DNA of 11,541 nt, taken from positions 22,782 through 34,322 of the forward strand of contig DEMY01000043.1 in NCBI GenBank assembly GCA_002359425.1, in the 5' to 3' direction. Of the stretch, positions 1-6,939 are shown one piece after another (position 1 is the stretch's first letter; every line of letters begins with the position of its first letter). The notes below the pieces were generated by a model that was not told the origin of the DNA, did not search any database, and saw only the letters and a list, made by a program, of their open reading frames with translations. The position numbers and the translations under genes were made by a program. The DNA comes from Clostridiales bacterium UBA2658 (lineage in GTDB: Bacteria; Bacillota; Clostridia; Oscillospirales; Oscillospiraceae).

Positions 1-3
1 ATG

Positions 4-9
4 TATAAT
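4..9 (+). promoter_or_regulatory. Possible -10 box at the left edge (TATAAT)
   Basis: A perfect TATAAT lies about 60 bases before the likely start of the first gene. Any -35 box would fall outside the window, so this is only half a promoter. The same stretch is also open in two forward frames: one ends at a TGA at 52-54 and another stays open past 60. These bases could therefore be the tail of an upstream gene. A small hairpin, CACGG-6 nt-CCGTG at 38-53, follows. Confidence 0.35.
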
Positions 10-71
10 TTGCCTGCAATACGGCTTAGAATTCATACACGGAAAAAACCGTGAGAAAAGAGAATGCGTAC

Positions 72-959
72 ATGGAAGATAAAACCAATAAATGGAACGG
101 CGCCGAGCCGGCCGCCGTCGCAGACGACGAAACGGAGACCACGCCGGAGTCCTCTCCCAAAAAGATCAGCGAGGGGCTTCGCAAGGCGCTGATCCGCTGC
201 GGCGTCGCGCTTGCCGCGGCGATTATTCTTTTGGCGGCAACGCGCTTTTCGGCCTTTGAAATCATGAAGGGACCGAAGGAGACGCAGTCCATCGAAAGCG
301 ACGCGGCTGGCGCGTTCATAAAGCGCGACATCTATGCCATCGTAGGCTATTCGGAGGACGAAAAATCTGGCGAAACCACGGTCGGTGAATACGCTGTTGT
401 TCCAATGAACGGCAAGTTTGTCGTTGTGCATCTGCCGCGCCGCTATCTCAGCGCCGCCGACACCGTCCTTTCGGAAACAAAAGCCTATGTTGAAGGTGGT
501 TCCGCGGGGCTTGACAAGTATTTCGTCGTGGACGGTACAACCGCGAAGCTCACGGAGGCGCAGTCCAAAACGCTCAACGACTGGCTTACGTCCAACAAGG
601 ACTGGCTCGTGCAGACGCACGTCATCGACAGCACAGGAGACGCGACGGCCTATCTGTCCGACTCGATCCTTGAGGTTGACCGAATAAACGGCATGAGCCA
701 GATCACGGTCATCGTCCTGTCCTGCATCGCGGGCCTGCTTTTGGCCTACATCGTTCTGGAGCTGATCCTCATGGCCTGCGGACGTTATCTGGACGATAAG
801 AAGAAGGCCGCGCTCGTCGGGGCCGACGAGACCTTTGCCGGCGAAACGATCGAGACAATCGTTGCCGAGTGCGAAAACGCCAGAACCGCCGAAACAGCGG
901 CGAGCGCCGAAGCGCCCGCTGCGGAGGCCGACGATGATGAAAAGCCGGAGGACGAATGA
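72..959 (+). CDS. Unrecognised two-helix membrane protein with extracytoplasmic domain
   Basis: I do not recognise the family. From the ATG at 72 the protein is 295 residues. An upstream GTG at 51 would give 302, but ATG is preferred because a purine-rich AAAAGAG precedes it, though neither start has a strong ribosome binding site. In 302-residue numbering, a charged N-terminus of about 45 residues is followed by a helix at about 46-65. A region of about 150 residues without hydrophobic segments comes next, then a second helix at about 218-242 (SQITVIVLSCIAGLLLAY core). The tail of about 58 residues is Ala/Glu/Asp rich and ends very acidic. With both ends cytoplasmic, the middle region would face outside the cell. 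No catalytic motif is visible. The stop overlaps the start of the methyltransferase gene, so the two are probably cotranscribed, but no functional link is evident. Confidence 0.8.
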   Translation: MEDKTNKWNGAEPAAVADDETETTPESSPKKISEGLRKALIRCGVALAAAIILLAATRFSAFEIMKGPKETQSIESDAAGAFIKRDIYAIVGYSEDEKSGETTVGEYAVVPMNGKFVVVHLPRRYLSAADTVLSETKAYVEGGSAGLDKYFVVDGTTAKLTEAQSKTLNDWLTSNKDWLVQTHVIDSTGDATAYLSDSILEVDRINGMSQITVIVLSCIAGLLLAYIVLELILMACGRYLDDKKKAALVGADETFAGETIETIVAECENARTAETAASAEAPAAEADDDEKPEDE

Positions 960-2098
960 TGAACCTCACGATCTGCGCCCCTTGCCACTTTGGCGTCGAA
1001 GGCCTGCTTGCGGATGAAATGCGCAGGCTCGACCTTAAAAATGTTCGCGCTGAAAACGGTCGCGTCCGCTTTGACGGAGACGAAAACGATCTCGCCAAGG
1101 CGAGCATCTGGCTGCGCTGCGCCGAGCGGCTGCTGATTGAGGTCGGCTCGTTCGAGGCTCCGACGTTCGACGCACTTTTCGAGGGGGTGAAGGCGCTGCC
1201 GCTGGAGCGTTTTCTTCCGAAAAATGCCGCTTTCCCCGTGCGCGGCCACTGCATCAACAGCAAACTCTTTTCCGAGCCGGACTGCCAGAGCATCATCAGA
1301 AAAGCTGCCGTCACAAGGCTTTCGGAGAAATATCATGTCTCGTGGTTTGATGAAACGGGCGAAACAATTCAACTGCGTTTCACCATTTTGAACGACACCG
1401 CGACCATCTATCTCGACACGAGCGGAGACGGGCTGCACAAGCGCGGTTACCGGCCTGCGCATGTCGCGGCGCCTTTGAGCGAGACGCTTGCCGCCGCGAT
1501 GGTGTATCTTTCGCGCTACCGGGGGCGGGACGATTTTTGCGACCCCTTCTGCGGCAGCGGCACGCTCCCCATTGAAGCTGCGCTCATCGCGCGTAACCGT
1601 GCGCCGGGTCTTAAGCGCCGCTTCGCCGCCGAGCAGTGGAGCTGCATTCCCGAGCACGTCTGGCAGGAAGCGAGAGCTGACGCACCGGGCCACGAATATA
1701 ACGGCGACTACCGCATTTTCGGTTCCGATCTCGACCCTGCCGCCGTGAAAATGGCAAAGGAGAATGCCGCCCTCGCAGGCGTTGCGGGCGACATTTCTTT
1801 TGAGCTTGCGGACGCGACAGCCTTCGACCGAAAGACCGAGCGCGGCGTTCTCGTCACAAACCCGCCTTACGGCGAGCGCATCATGGAAAAAAGCGAGGCC
1901 GAGCGGCTCTACGAGGCCTTCGGCAAGGCGTATTTTGCTTCGGAAAATTGGAAGCTTTTCCTTCTTTCGTCCCATACGGAGTTCGAGCGTACCTTCGGCA
2001 AAAACGCGGACAAAAAGCGCAAGCTCTATAACGGCATGATTAAATGCGACCTCTATATGTACTTAGGCGTCCTGCCGCAGCAAGGAAACGCCTTATAA
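959..2098 (+). CDS. rlmL: THUMP-domain class I RNA methyltransferase (YpsC/RlmL type)
   Basis: SAM-dependent enzyme of the family that makes N2-methylguanosine in 23S rRNA; E. coli RlmL acts on G2445. In 380-residue numbering, the first ~160 residues form the ferredoxin-like/THUMP RNA-binding part. The Rossmann methyltransferase follows, with SAM-binding motif I DPFCGSGTLPIEAAL at about 196-210, acidic FGSDLDP at about 245-251 and catalytic motif IV TNPPYGER at about 291-298. A conserved KRKLYNGMIKC lies near the C-terminus. Length (about 380) fits the single-domain Gram-positive YpsC form and lacks the second, RlmK-like domain of the E. coli fusion. GGAGG at 947-951 lies 7 nt before the ATG at 959 but only 4 nt before the alternative ATG at 956, so 959 is preferred. 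Either start overlaps or abuts the upstream stop, implying translational coupling. The family call is firm; the exact target base is inferred. Confidence 0.93.
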   Translation: MNLTICAPCHFGVEGLLADEMRRLDLKNVRAENGRVRFDGDENDLAKASIWLRCAERLLIEVGSFEAPTFDALFEGVKALPLERFLPKNAAFPVRGHCINSKLFSEPDCQSIIRKAAVTRLSEKYHVSWFDETGETIQLRFTILNDTATIYLDTSGDGLHKRGYRPAHVAAPLSETLAAAMVYLSRYRGRDDFCDPFCGSGTLPIEAALIARNRAPGLKRRFAAEQWSCIPEHVWQEARADAPGHEYNGDYRIFGSDLDPAAVKMAKENAALAGVAGDISFELADATAFDRKTERGVLVTNPPYGERIMEKSEAERLYEAFGKAYFASENWKLFLLSSHTEFERTFGKNADKKRKLYNGMIKCDLYMYLGVLPQQGNAL

Positions 2099-2137
2099 CT
2101 TTGTTTTCTGCGGGCAGAAAGCTGCGTCAACGGATTT

Positions 2138-2165
2138 TCCCCGCAAGGTCTGCGCTTTGTGGGGA
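2138..2165 (+). other. Hairpin downstream of rlmL, no U-tract
   Basis: TCCCCGCA at 2138-2145 pairs with TGTGGGGA at 2158-2165 (8 bp including one G-T wobble, 12-nt loop). A smaller hairpin, TTTCTG-CGGG-CAGAAA, sits just before it at 2105-2120. Neither is followed by a run of T, so they may protect or end the rlmL transcript by another route. I would not call either an intrinsic terminator. Confidence 0.35.
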
Positions 2166-2340
2166 TCCCATAAAACGCTCAAAAGTAGCATTCTCGGGCC
2201 GCGACTGCTAATTTCAAACGGATTTCACAGCAATCGAAAGAAAAACTGAGCAATAAGCCGCGCGAAGCTGTTCTGTGTAAGCCATCGCCGATTGACTGAA
2301 ATTTAAGCTTGTTTTCGTCCAAATTTCGTCAATATTCCGC

Positions 2341-2372
2341 TTGCAGAATAGGGACGCATGGATTATTATAAT
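2341..2372 (+). promoter_or_regulatory. Sigma-A-type promoter of groES-groEL
   Basis: A -35 box TTGCAG (2341-2346) and a -10 box TATTAT (2364-2369) are separated by 17 bp. An overlapping TATAAT at 2367-2372 gives a better -10 but a 20-bp spacer. Transcription should start around 2376-2380, which places the CIRCE operator at the start point, where bound HrcA would block initiation. Confidence 0.75.
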
Positions 2373-2377
2373 AGGCG

Positions 2378-2404
2378 TTAGCACTCAGAGAGTTTGAGTG
2401 CTAA
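2378..2404 (+). promoter_or_regulatory. CIRCE operator (HrcA binding site)
   Basis: TTAGCACTC - 9 nt - GAGTGCTAA is a perfect match to the CIRCE consensus, with both 9-nt arms intact (2378-2386 and 2396-2404). CIRCE is the operator of the heat-shock repressor HrcA and commonly precedes groES-groEL and dnaK operons in Gram-positive bacteria. It lies at the predicted transcription start and would be transcribed into the leader. HrcA itself is not encoded in this window. Confidence 0.97.
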
Positions 2405-2446
2405 CAACCATAAATCTTATACACAAATACAGGAGGTATATACAGA

Positions 2447-2734
2447 ATGAAGATCCATCCGATAGGCGACAGAGTTGTGCTCAAGCAGCTTGACGCAGAA
2501 GAAAAGACCAAAAGCGGCATTATCCTGACCTCCAACGCGAAGGAAAAGCCCTCCATTTTTGAAGTTCTTGTTGTTGGCGACGGCAAGAAGGAAGACGGGT
2601 CCTCCGTCGATATGTTCCTGAAGGCCGGTCAGAAGGTCATCGCAAACCGTTACTCCGGTCTCGCGGCAAAGTTTGACGAGGACGAAGTCGTCATCATGCG
2701 CCAGAACGAAGTCATGGCGATCTACGAGGACTAA
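2447..2734 (+). CDS. groES: Co-chaperonin GroES (Hsp10)
   Basis: A cytoplasmic 10-kDa co-chaperonin. Its heptamer caps the GroEL ring and closes the folding chamber. The 95-residue length is standard. It starts MKIHPIGDRVVLK, as expected for the family's first strand. The mobile loop at about 17-36 carries GIIL, which matches the hydrophobic tripeptide that contacts the GroEL apical domain (IVL in E. coli). The C-terminus VVIMRQNEVMAIYED is typical. AGGAGGT at 2431-2437 lies 9 nt before the ATG, a strong ribosome binding site. It is the first gene of the CIRCE-controlled operon, with groEL 72 nt downstream and no terminator between them. Confidence 0.98.
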   Translation: MKIHPIGDRVVLKQLDAEEKTKSGIILTSNAKEKPSIFEVLVVGDGKKEDGSSVDMFLKAGQKVIANRYSGLAAKFDEDEVVIMRQNEVMAIYED

Positions 2735-2770
2735 TTTAGCCCGTATCTCATGTTTGGCGCTTTAAGCTGA

Positions 2771-4462
<1,692 letters not shown>

Positions 4463-4484
4463 TCCGGCTAACGCCTAAATCTAT

Positions 4485-4522
4485 AAAAAATCCCTCTGGT
4501 CTGTGGGCCAGAGGGATTTTTT
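4485..4522 (+). terminator. Intrinsic terminator of the groES-groEL operon
   Basis: TCCCTCTGG (4491-4499) pairs perfectly with CCAGAGGGA (4508-4516) around an 8-nt loop and is followed by TTTTTT (4517-4522). The preceding AAAAAA (4485-4490) can pair with the T run, so the structure could also stop transcription from the opposite strand. Confidence 0.95.
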
Positions 4523-4534
4523 ATGGATTTAAGG
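4522..4534 (+). repeat. Left copy of 13-bp direct repeat (TATGGATTTAAGG)
   Basis: TATGGATTTAAGG begins at the last base of the groEL terminator T run and recurs identically at 4888-4900. The two copies are 366 bp apart and bound the hairpin-rich block and the rny promoter. Confidence 0.7.
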
Positions 4535-4765
4535 GGGATTATTTCTCTGCATAACTATATAATATAAAATAAAGTAAAGGGACGCTCCGCAGAGACGAAC
4601 CCCAAAAAGTTGAGCATTATAAATTTTGCCGACCAGAGTTGATATTCGCCATGTCCAGAAAAGTTTCTATTGCACGGCGACGGGACGACCGAACGAAGGG
4701 CGAGGGCGAAGAGACGCGAAGCGCCTGTCGCCTTGGCAGACGATTGGACGGGGGACGCGGACAAG

Positions 4766-4785
4766 GCGGGCGCAGAAGCGCCCGC
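4766..4785. repeat. Perfect GC hairpin (8-bp stem, AGAA loop)
   Basis: GCGGGCGC (4766-4773) and GCGCCCGC (4778-4785) form an 8-bp all-GC stem with the tetraloop AGAA. No T run follows on either strand, so it is not a simple terminator. It is the most stable local fold in this non-coding block. Confidence 0.7.
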
Positions 4786-4806
4786 TATTCGAAGAGGTAT
4801 TTGCGG

Positions 4807-4837
4807 ATTTCACAGGGGCGTAAATCCCCCGTGAAAT
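4807..4837. repeat. Inverted repeat just upstream of the rny promoter
   Basis: ATTTCAC-A-GGGG (4807-4818) pairs with CCCC-C-GTGAAAT (4826-4837) around a 7-nt loop, with one A/C mismatch in a 12-position stem. It ends 11 bp before the -35 box. It may be a regulator site or an RNA hairpin from read-through; no T run follows it. Confidence 0.55.
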
Positions 4838-4848
4838 GCATTAAAAGC

Positions 4849-4877
4849 TTGACATGTTTTTTAAATCAAGTTAGAAT
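4849..4877 (+). promoter_or_regulatory. Strong sigma-A promoter of rny
   Basis: A perfect -35 box TTGACA (4849-4854), a 17-bp spacer and a -10 box TAGAAT (4872-4877, one mismatch) predict a start near 4884. This leaves a 5' leader of about 140 nt before the rny start codon. Confidence 0.9.
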
Positions 4878-4883
4878 GAATCG

Positions 4884-5025
4884 ATGATATGGATTTAAGG
4901 ATGAGGGGAAGTCCTTAATTTTACATGCTCATATCCGGATACGCAGCGTGTGCATCCGCGTATCCGTCTCATTTTGGTTATGACACCATCAAATTCTACT
5001 GAAGATTGGAGGTGTATAACTTTCT
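4884..5025 (+). promoter_or_regulatory. Structured 5' leader of rny
   Basis: Two stem-loops are visible. The first is TTAAGGA (4895-4901) with TCCTTAA (4912-4918), loop 10 nt. The second is a 9-bp stem, CGGATACGC (4936-4944) with GCGTATCCG (4958-4966), loop 13 nt, followed by TCTCATTTT. An ATCCGGAT palindrome overlaps the base of the second stem and could give an alternative fold. I cannot match this to a known riboswitch class. GGAGGTG (5008-5014) then lies 11 nt before the ATG, a slightly long spacing. Confidence 0.5.
4888..4900 (+). repeat. Right copy of 13-bp direct repeat (TATGGATTTAAGG)
   Basis: Identical to 4522-4534. This copy lies in the predicted rny leader, about 10 bases after the promoter -10 box, and its TTAAGG forms part of the first leader hairpin. 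A perfect 13-mer recurring within about 500 bases is unlikely by chance, but I see no terminal inverted repeats just inside the two copies. Confidence 0.7.
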
Positions 5026-6576
5026 ATGTCTACCGGACAAATCATCACTATGATCGTATCTATCATAGTGACTGCCGTTGTATTTTTCCTGCTTGGAATC
5101 CTCTACCGGAAACGTGTTTCCGAGCGTGAGATTCAAAGCGCGGAGGAAGAGGCAAAACGAATTATAAACGAGTCCATCAAGACCGCTGAAAACAAGCGGC
5201 GCGAGGCTCTGTTAGAGGCAAAGGAAGAAATACACAAGAGTCGCTCGGAATACGAGCGCGAGGTAAAAGAACGCCGGGCGGAGCTGCAAAAGCAGGAACG
5301 CCGTCTACAACAAAAGGAAGAAAATCTCGACAAAAAAACGGACGCACTGGAGAAGAAGAACGATCAACTCACAAGAAAACTCCAGTCGGCGGACGAGCAG
5401 CAGGAGGAGATCGAAAAAGTCAAGCAGGAGCAGCTTTCAACGCTTGAAAAGATCTCCGGTTATACTGTTGAGGAAGCAAAACAACACATTCTGGAAGACC
5501 TTCAGACCGAAGTTACTCATGAAATGGCCGTCAAGATCAAGGAATCCGAGCTGAAATACAAGGAGGAGGCAGACGCGAAGGCGAAGGAGATCATAACCCT
5601 TGCCATCCAGCGCTGCGCCGCCGACCACGCTTCCGAAGTCACCGTTTCCGTCGTACCTCTCCCCAACGACGAAATGAAGGGCCGCATCATCGGCCGCGAG
5701 GGCCGCAACATCCGCGCCATCGAAACGCTCACGGGCGTCGATCTCATCATCGACGATACGCCCGAGGCGATCACCCTTTCGAGCTTTGATCCTGTCCGCC
5801 GCGAGGTGGCCCGGCTTGCGCTCGAAAAGCTCATTCAGGACGGGCGTATCCACCCCGCCCGCATCGAGGAAATGGTTGCCAAAGCCCAGCGCGAGGTCAA
5901 CGCCACGATCAAGGCGGAGGGCGAACGCGCCGTTTTTGAAACCAACGTGCACGGCCTACACCCGGATATCATAAAGCTCCTAGGCCGTATGAAATACCGC
6001 ACGAGCTACGGACAGAACGTCCTGTCGCACTCCATCGAGGTTTCGCACATTTCCGGCCTGATCGCGAGCGAACTCGGCGTGAACGTCGCGGTCGCCAAGC
6101 GTGCCGGTCTGCTGCACGACATCGGCAAGGCCATCGACCACGAGGTTGAGGGTAGCCACGTCACCATCGGCGTTGATCTCGCCCGCAAGTACAAGGAAAG
6201 CGAGGAGGTTGTCCACGCCATCGAAGCCCACCACGGCGACGTCGAGCCGCACACCGTCATCGCCTGCATCGTTCAGGCGGCGGACACCATTTCGGCTGCG
6301 CGCCCCGGTGCGCGCCGCGAGAACATCGAAAACTATGTCAAGCGCCTCGAAAAGCTCGAGGAGGTTACCAAAAGCTTCAGCGGCGTTGAGAGCTGCTATG
6401 CCATTCAGGCCGGACGCGAAATTCGCATCATGGTCAAGCCCGAAGAGGTTTCCGAGGACGAAATGGTTCTTCTGGCGCGCGATATCGCCAAGAAGATCGA
6501 AAACGAACTGACCTATCCTGGTCAGATCAAGGTTCATGTTCTCCGCGAAACCAAAGCCGTGGAATACGCAAAATAA
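5026..6576 (+). CDS. rny: Ribonuclease Y (membrane-anchored endoribonuclease)
   Basis: RNase Y starts mRNA decay and processing in many Bacillota from the inner face of the membrane. The 516 residues match the usual ~520. Domains in order: an N-terminal membrane helix at about 5-26; a long Lys/Glu/Gln-rich coiled coil at about 30-190; a KH RNA-binding domain with [10 protein letters not shown] starting at residue 219; and an HD metal-dependent hydrolase domain whose LLHDIGK places H364-D365, the metal-binding pair of the family. The ending [19 protein letters not shown] is typical. The ATG is set by GGAGGTG at 5008-5014. The gene appears to be a single transcription unit, with its own promoter upstream and an intrinsic terminator 33 nt downstream. 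The first third is less GC-rich than the rest, as expected for a Lys-rich coiled coil. Confidence 0.98.
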   Translation: MSTGQIITMIVSIIVTAVVFFLLGILYRKRVSEREIQSAEEEAKRIINESIKTAENKRREALLEAKEEIHKSRSEYEREVKERRAELQKQERRLQQKEENLDKKTDALEKKNDQLTRKLQSADEQQEEIEKVKQEQLSTLEKISGYTVEEAKQHILEDLQTEVTHEMAVKIKESELKYKEEADAKAKEIITLAIQRCAADHASEVTVSVVPLPNDEMKGRIIGREGRNIRAIETLTGVDLIIDDTPEAITLSSFDPVRREVARLALEKLIQDGRIHPARIEEMVAKAQREVNATIKAEGERAVFETNVHGLHPDIIKLLGRMKYRTSYGQNVLSHSIEVSHISGLIASELGVNVAVAKRAGLLHDIGKAIDHEVEGSHVTIGVDLARKYKESEEVVHAIEAHHGDVEPHTVIACIVQAADTISAARPGARRENIENYVKRLEKLEEVTKSFSGVESCYAIQAGREIRIMVKPEEVSEDEMVLLARDIAKKIENELTYPGQIKVHVLRETKAVEYAK

Positions 6577-6609
6577 CCAAAAAACACCCGCCCATCGGCG
6601 GAAAACAGT

Positions 6610-6650
6610 CGCGCTTCGACAAGGAGATCCCTGTCGGAGCGCGTTTTTTT
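6610..6650 (+). terminator. Intrinsic terminator of rny
   Basis: CGCGCTTCGACA (6610-6621) pairs with TGTCGGAGCGCG (6632-6643) as a 12-bp stem with one G-T wobble and a 10-nt loop, followed by seven T residues (6644-6650). It separates rny from the ABC operon. Confidence 0.95.
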
Positions 6651-6700
6651 CGGCGCTTTACCAAATTGACGGACTGAAAAATTATTCAATGCCCCAAATT

Positions 6701-6728
6701 CCTGCTTCGGCCTGCTTTTTGCCTGCTT
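6701..6728 (+). repeat. Three phased CCTGCTT direct repeats upstream of the ABC promoter
   Basis: CCTGCTT occurs at 6701-6707, 6711-6717 and 6722-6728, with starts 10 and 11 bp apart, about one helical turn. The array ends 15 bp before the -35 box, the usual place for an activator or a bent upstream element. The last two copies continue into T runs, which favours DNA curvature as an alternative. Confidence 0.6.
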
Positions 6729-6743
6729 TTGGACAAAGAGCTA

Positions 6744-6772
6744 TTGCATTTGACGGTCAAATTGTATATACT
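6744..6772 (+). promoter_or_regulatory. Sigma-A-type promoter of the ABC importer operon
   Basis: A -35 box TTGCAT (6744-6749), a 17-bp spacer and a -10 box TATACT (6767-6772) predict a start near 6779. The spacer is almost filled by a perfect palindrome. Confidence 0.75.
6748..6762. promoter_or_regulatory. Perfect 15-bp palindrome in the promoter spacer, probable operator
   Basis: ATTTGAC-G-GTCAAAT is a perfect inverted repeat with 7-bp arms and one central base. It overlaps the end of the -35 box and stops 4 bp before the -10 box. A dimeric repressor bound here would block RNA polymerase. GGTCAAAT recurs at 8596-8603 upstream of the permease genes. I cannot name the regulator; none is encoded in the window. 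Confidence 0.6.
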
Positions 6773-6778
6773 GCTAAA

Positions 6779-6866
6779 GGTGTTGCTTGGAGAGAGACAA
6801 GCATAGATACCAGGAGAGAGGATATTTCTCCGGACCCTTCCAGCCGCGACCCCCACAGAACGGGTC
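6779..6866 (+). promoter_or_regulatory. Structured 5' leader of the ABC importer mRNA
   Basis: At the predicted 5' end, GGTGT (6779-6783) pairs with ATACC (6807-6811) and, after a 3-nt bulge, TGCTTG (6784-6789) pairs with CAAGCA (6798-6803), loop 8 nt. A second hairpin is GGAGA (6813-6817) with TCTCC (6827-6831). A third long-loop stem is GACCC (6833-6837) with GGGTC (6862-6866). The first could stabilise the mRNA 5' end. I do not recognise a riboswitch class, and no T-box sequence is present. Confidence 0.45.
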
Positions 6867-6939
6867 TTAAAATATGGGCGCTGACAGGATTGTGAACCGG
6901 TGAAATAAATAAATTTTTTCTTTTTAAGGAGAAAAACCA

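Larger units (their letters stand above)
2099..2446. other. Non-coding interval between rlmL and groES
   Basis: No credible gene is seen in these 348 bases. The left half holds the two hairpins at 2105-2120 and 2138-2165. The right half holds the groES promoter, the CIRCE operator and the groES ribosome binding site. Just upstream of the promoter, TTTCGTC occurs twice with an 11-bp period (2313-2319 and 2324-2330), in an AT-rich setting that could act as an upstream promoter element. The stretch 2166-2310 shows nothing I can identify. Confidence 0.8.
4523..4848. other. Hairpin-rich non-coding block upstream of rny
   Basis: About 325 bases between the groEL terminator and the rny promoter with no credible gene. 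Short open frames on both strands (4626-4823 forward, 4555-4764 reverse) begin at TTG without a ribosome binding site. The left part is AT-rich and the right part very GC-rich. Hairpins are a bulged one at about 4580-4604 (GGGACGCTC against GAGACGAACCC), a perfect one at 4766-4785 and a near-perfect one at 4807-4837. Together with the 13-bp direct repeat around it, this looks like an inserted or repetitive non-coding element or an RNA-coding stretch, but I cannot assign it. Confidence 0.6.
6651..6939 (+). other. Control region and leader of the ABC importer operon, no gene
   Basis: This interval after the rny terminator holds no credible gene; a forward open frame across it lacks a start and coding character. 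It contains a triple CCTGCTT repeat, a promoter with a palindrome in its spacer, and a leader of about 160 nt with hairpins and a T-rich run before the ribosome binding site. Confidence 0.8.

Noticed and set aside
785..1975. 396-codon open frame on the minus strand opposite the methyltransferase gene
   Set aside because: It is the complement of a recognised gene with clear catalytic motifs and shows no protein-like features of its own.
2105..2165. Intrinsic terminator after rlmL
   Set aside because: The hairpins are real but no T run follows either, so I listed only the stronger one as a structure.
4555..4764. 69-codon minus-strand frame between groEL and rny
   Set aside because: It starts at TTG, has no ribosome binding site and crosses hairpin DNA. 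I kept the region as a non-coding element candidate instead.
4626..4887. Two short forward frames (from 4626 and 4639) between groEL and rny
   Set aside because: Both begin at TTG without a ribosome binding site, are Arg-rich from GC-rich DNA and overlap hairpins.
5026..5560. Lower GC and different codon use in the first third of rny, as if acquired separately
   Set aside because: A Lys/Glu-rich coiled coil explains the composition, and the full domain order and length match intact RNase Y.
6536..6895. 119-codon forward frame spanning the end of rny and the ABC control region
   Set aside because: It runs through the rny terminator, the promoter and the leader, and its composition changes along its length.
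6779..6939. T-box, guanidine or other known riboswitch in the ABC leader
   Set aside because: I looked for the T-box AGGGTGG core, the guanidine-type ACGR loop pairs and TPP/SAM cores and found none in a suitable structural setting.
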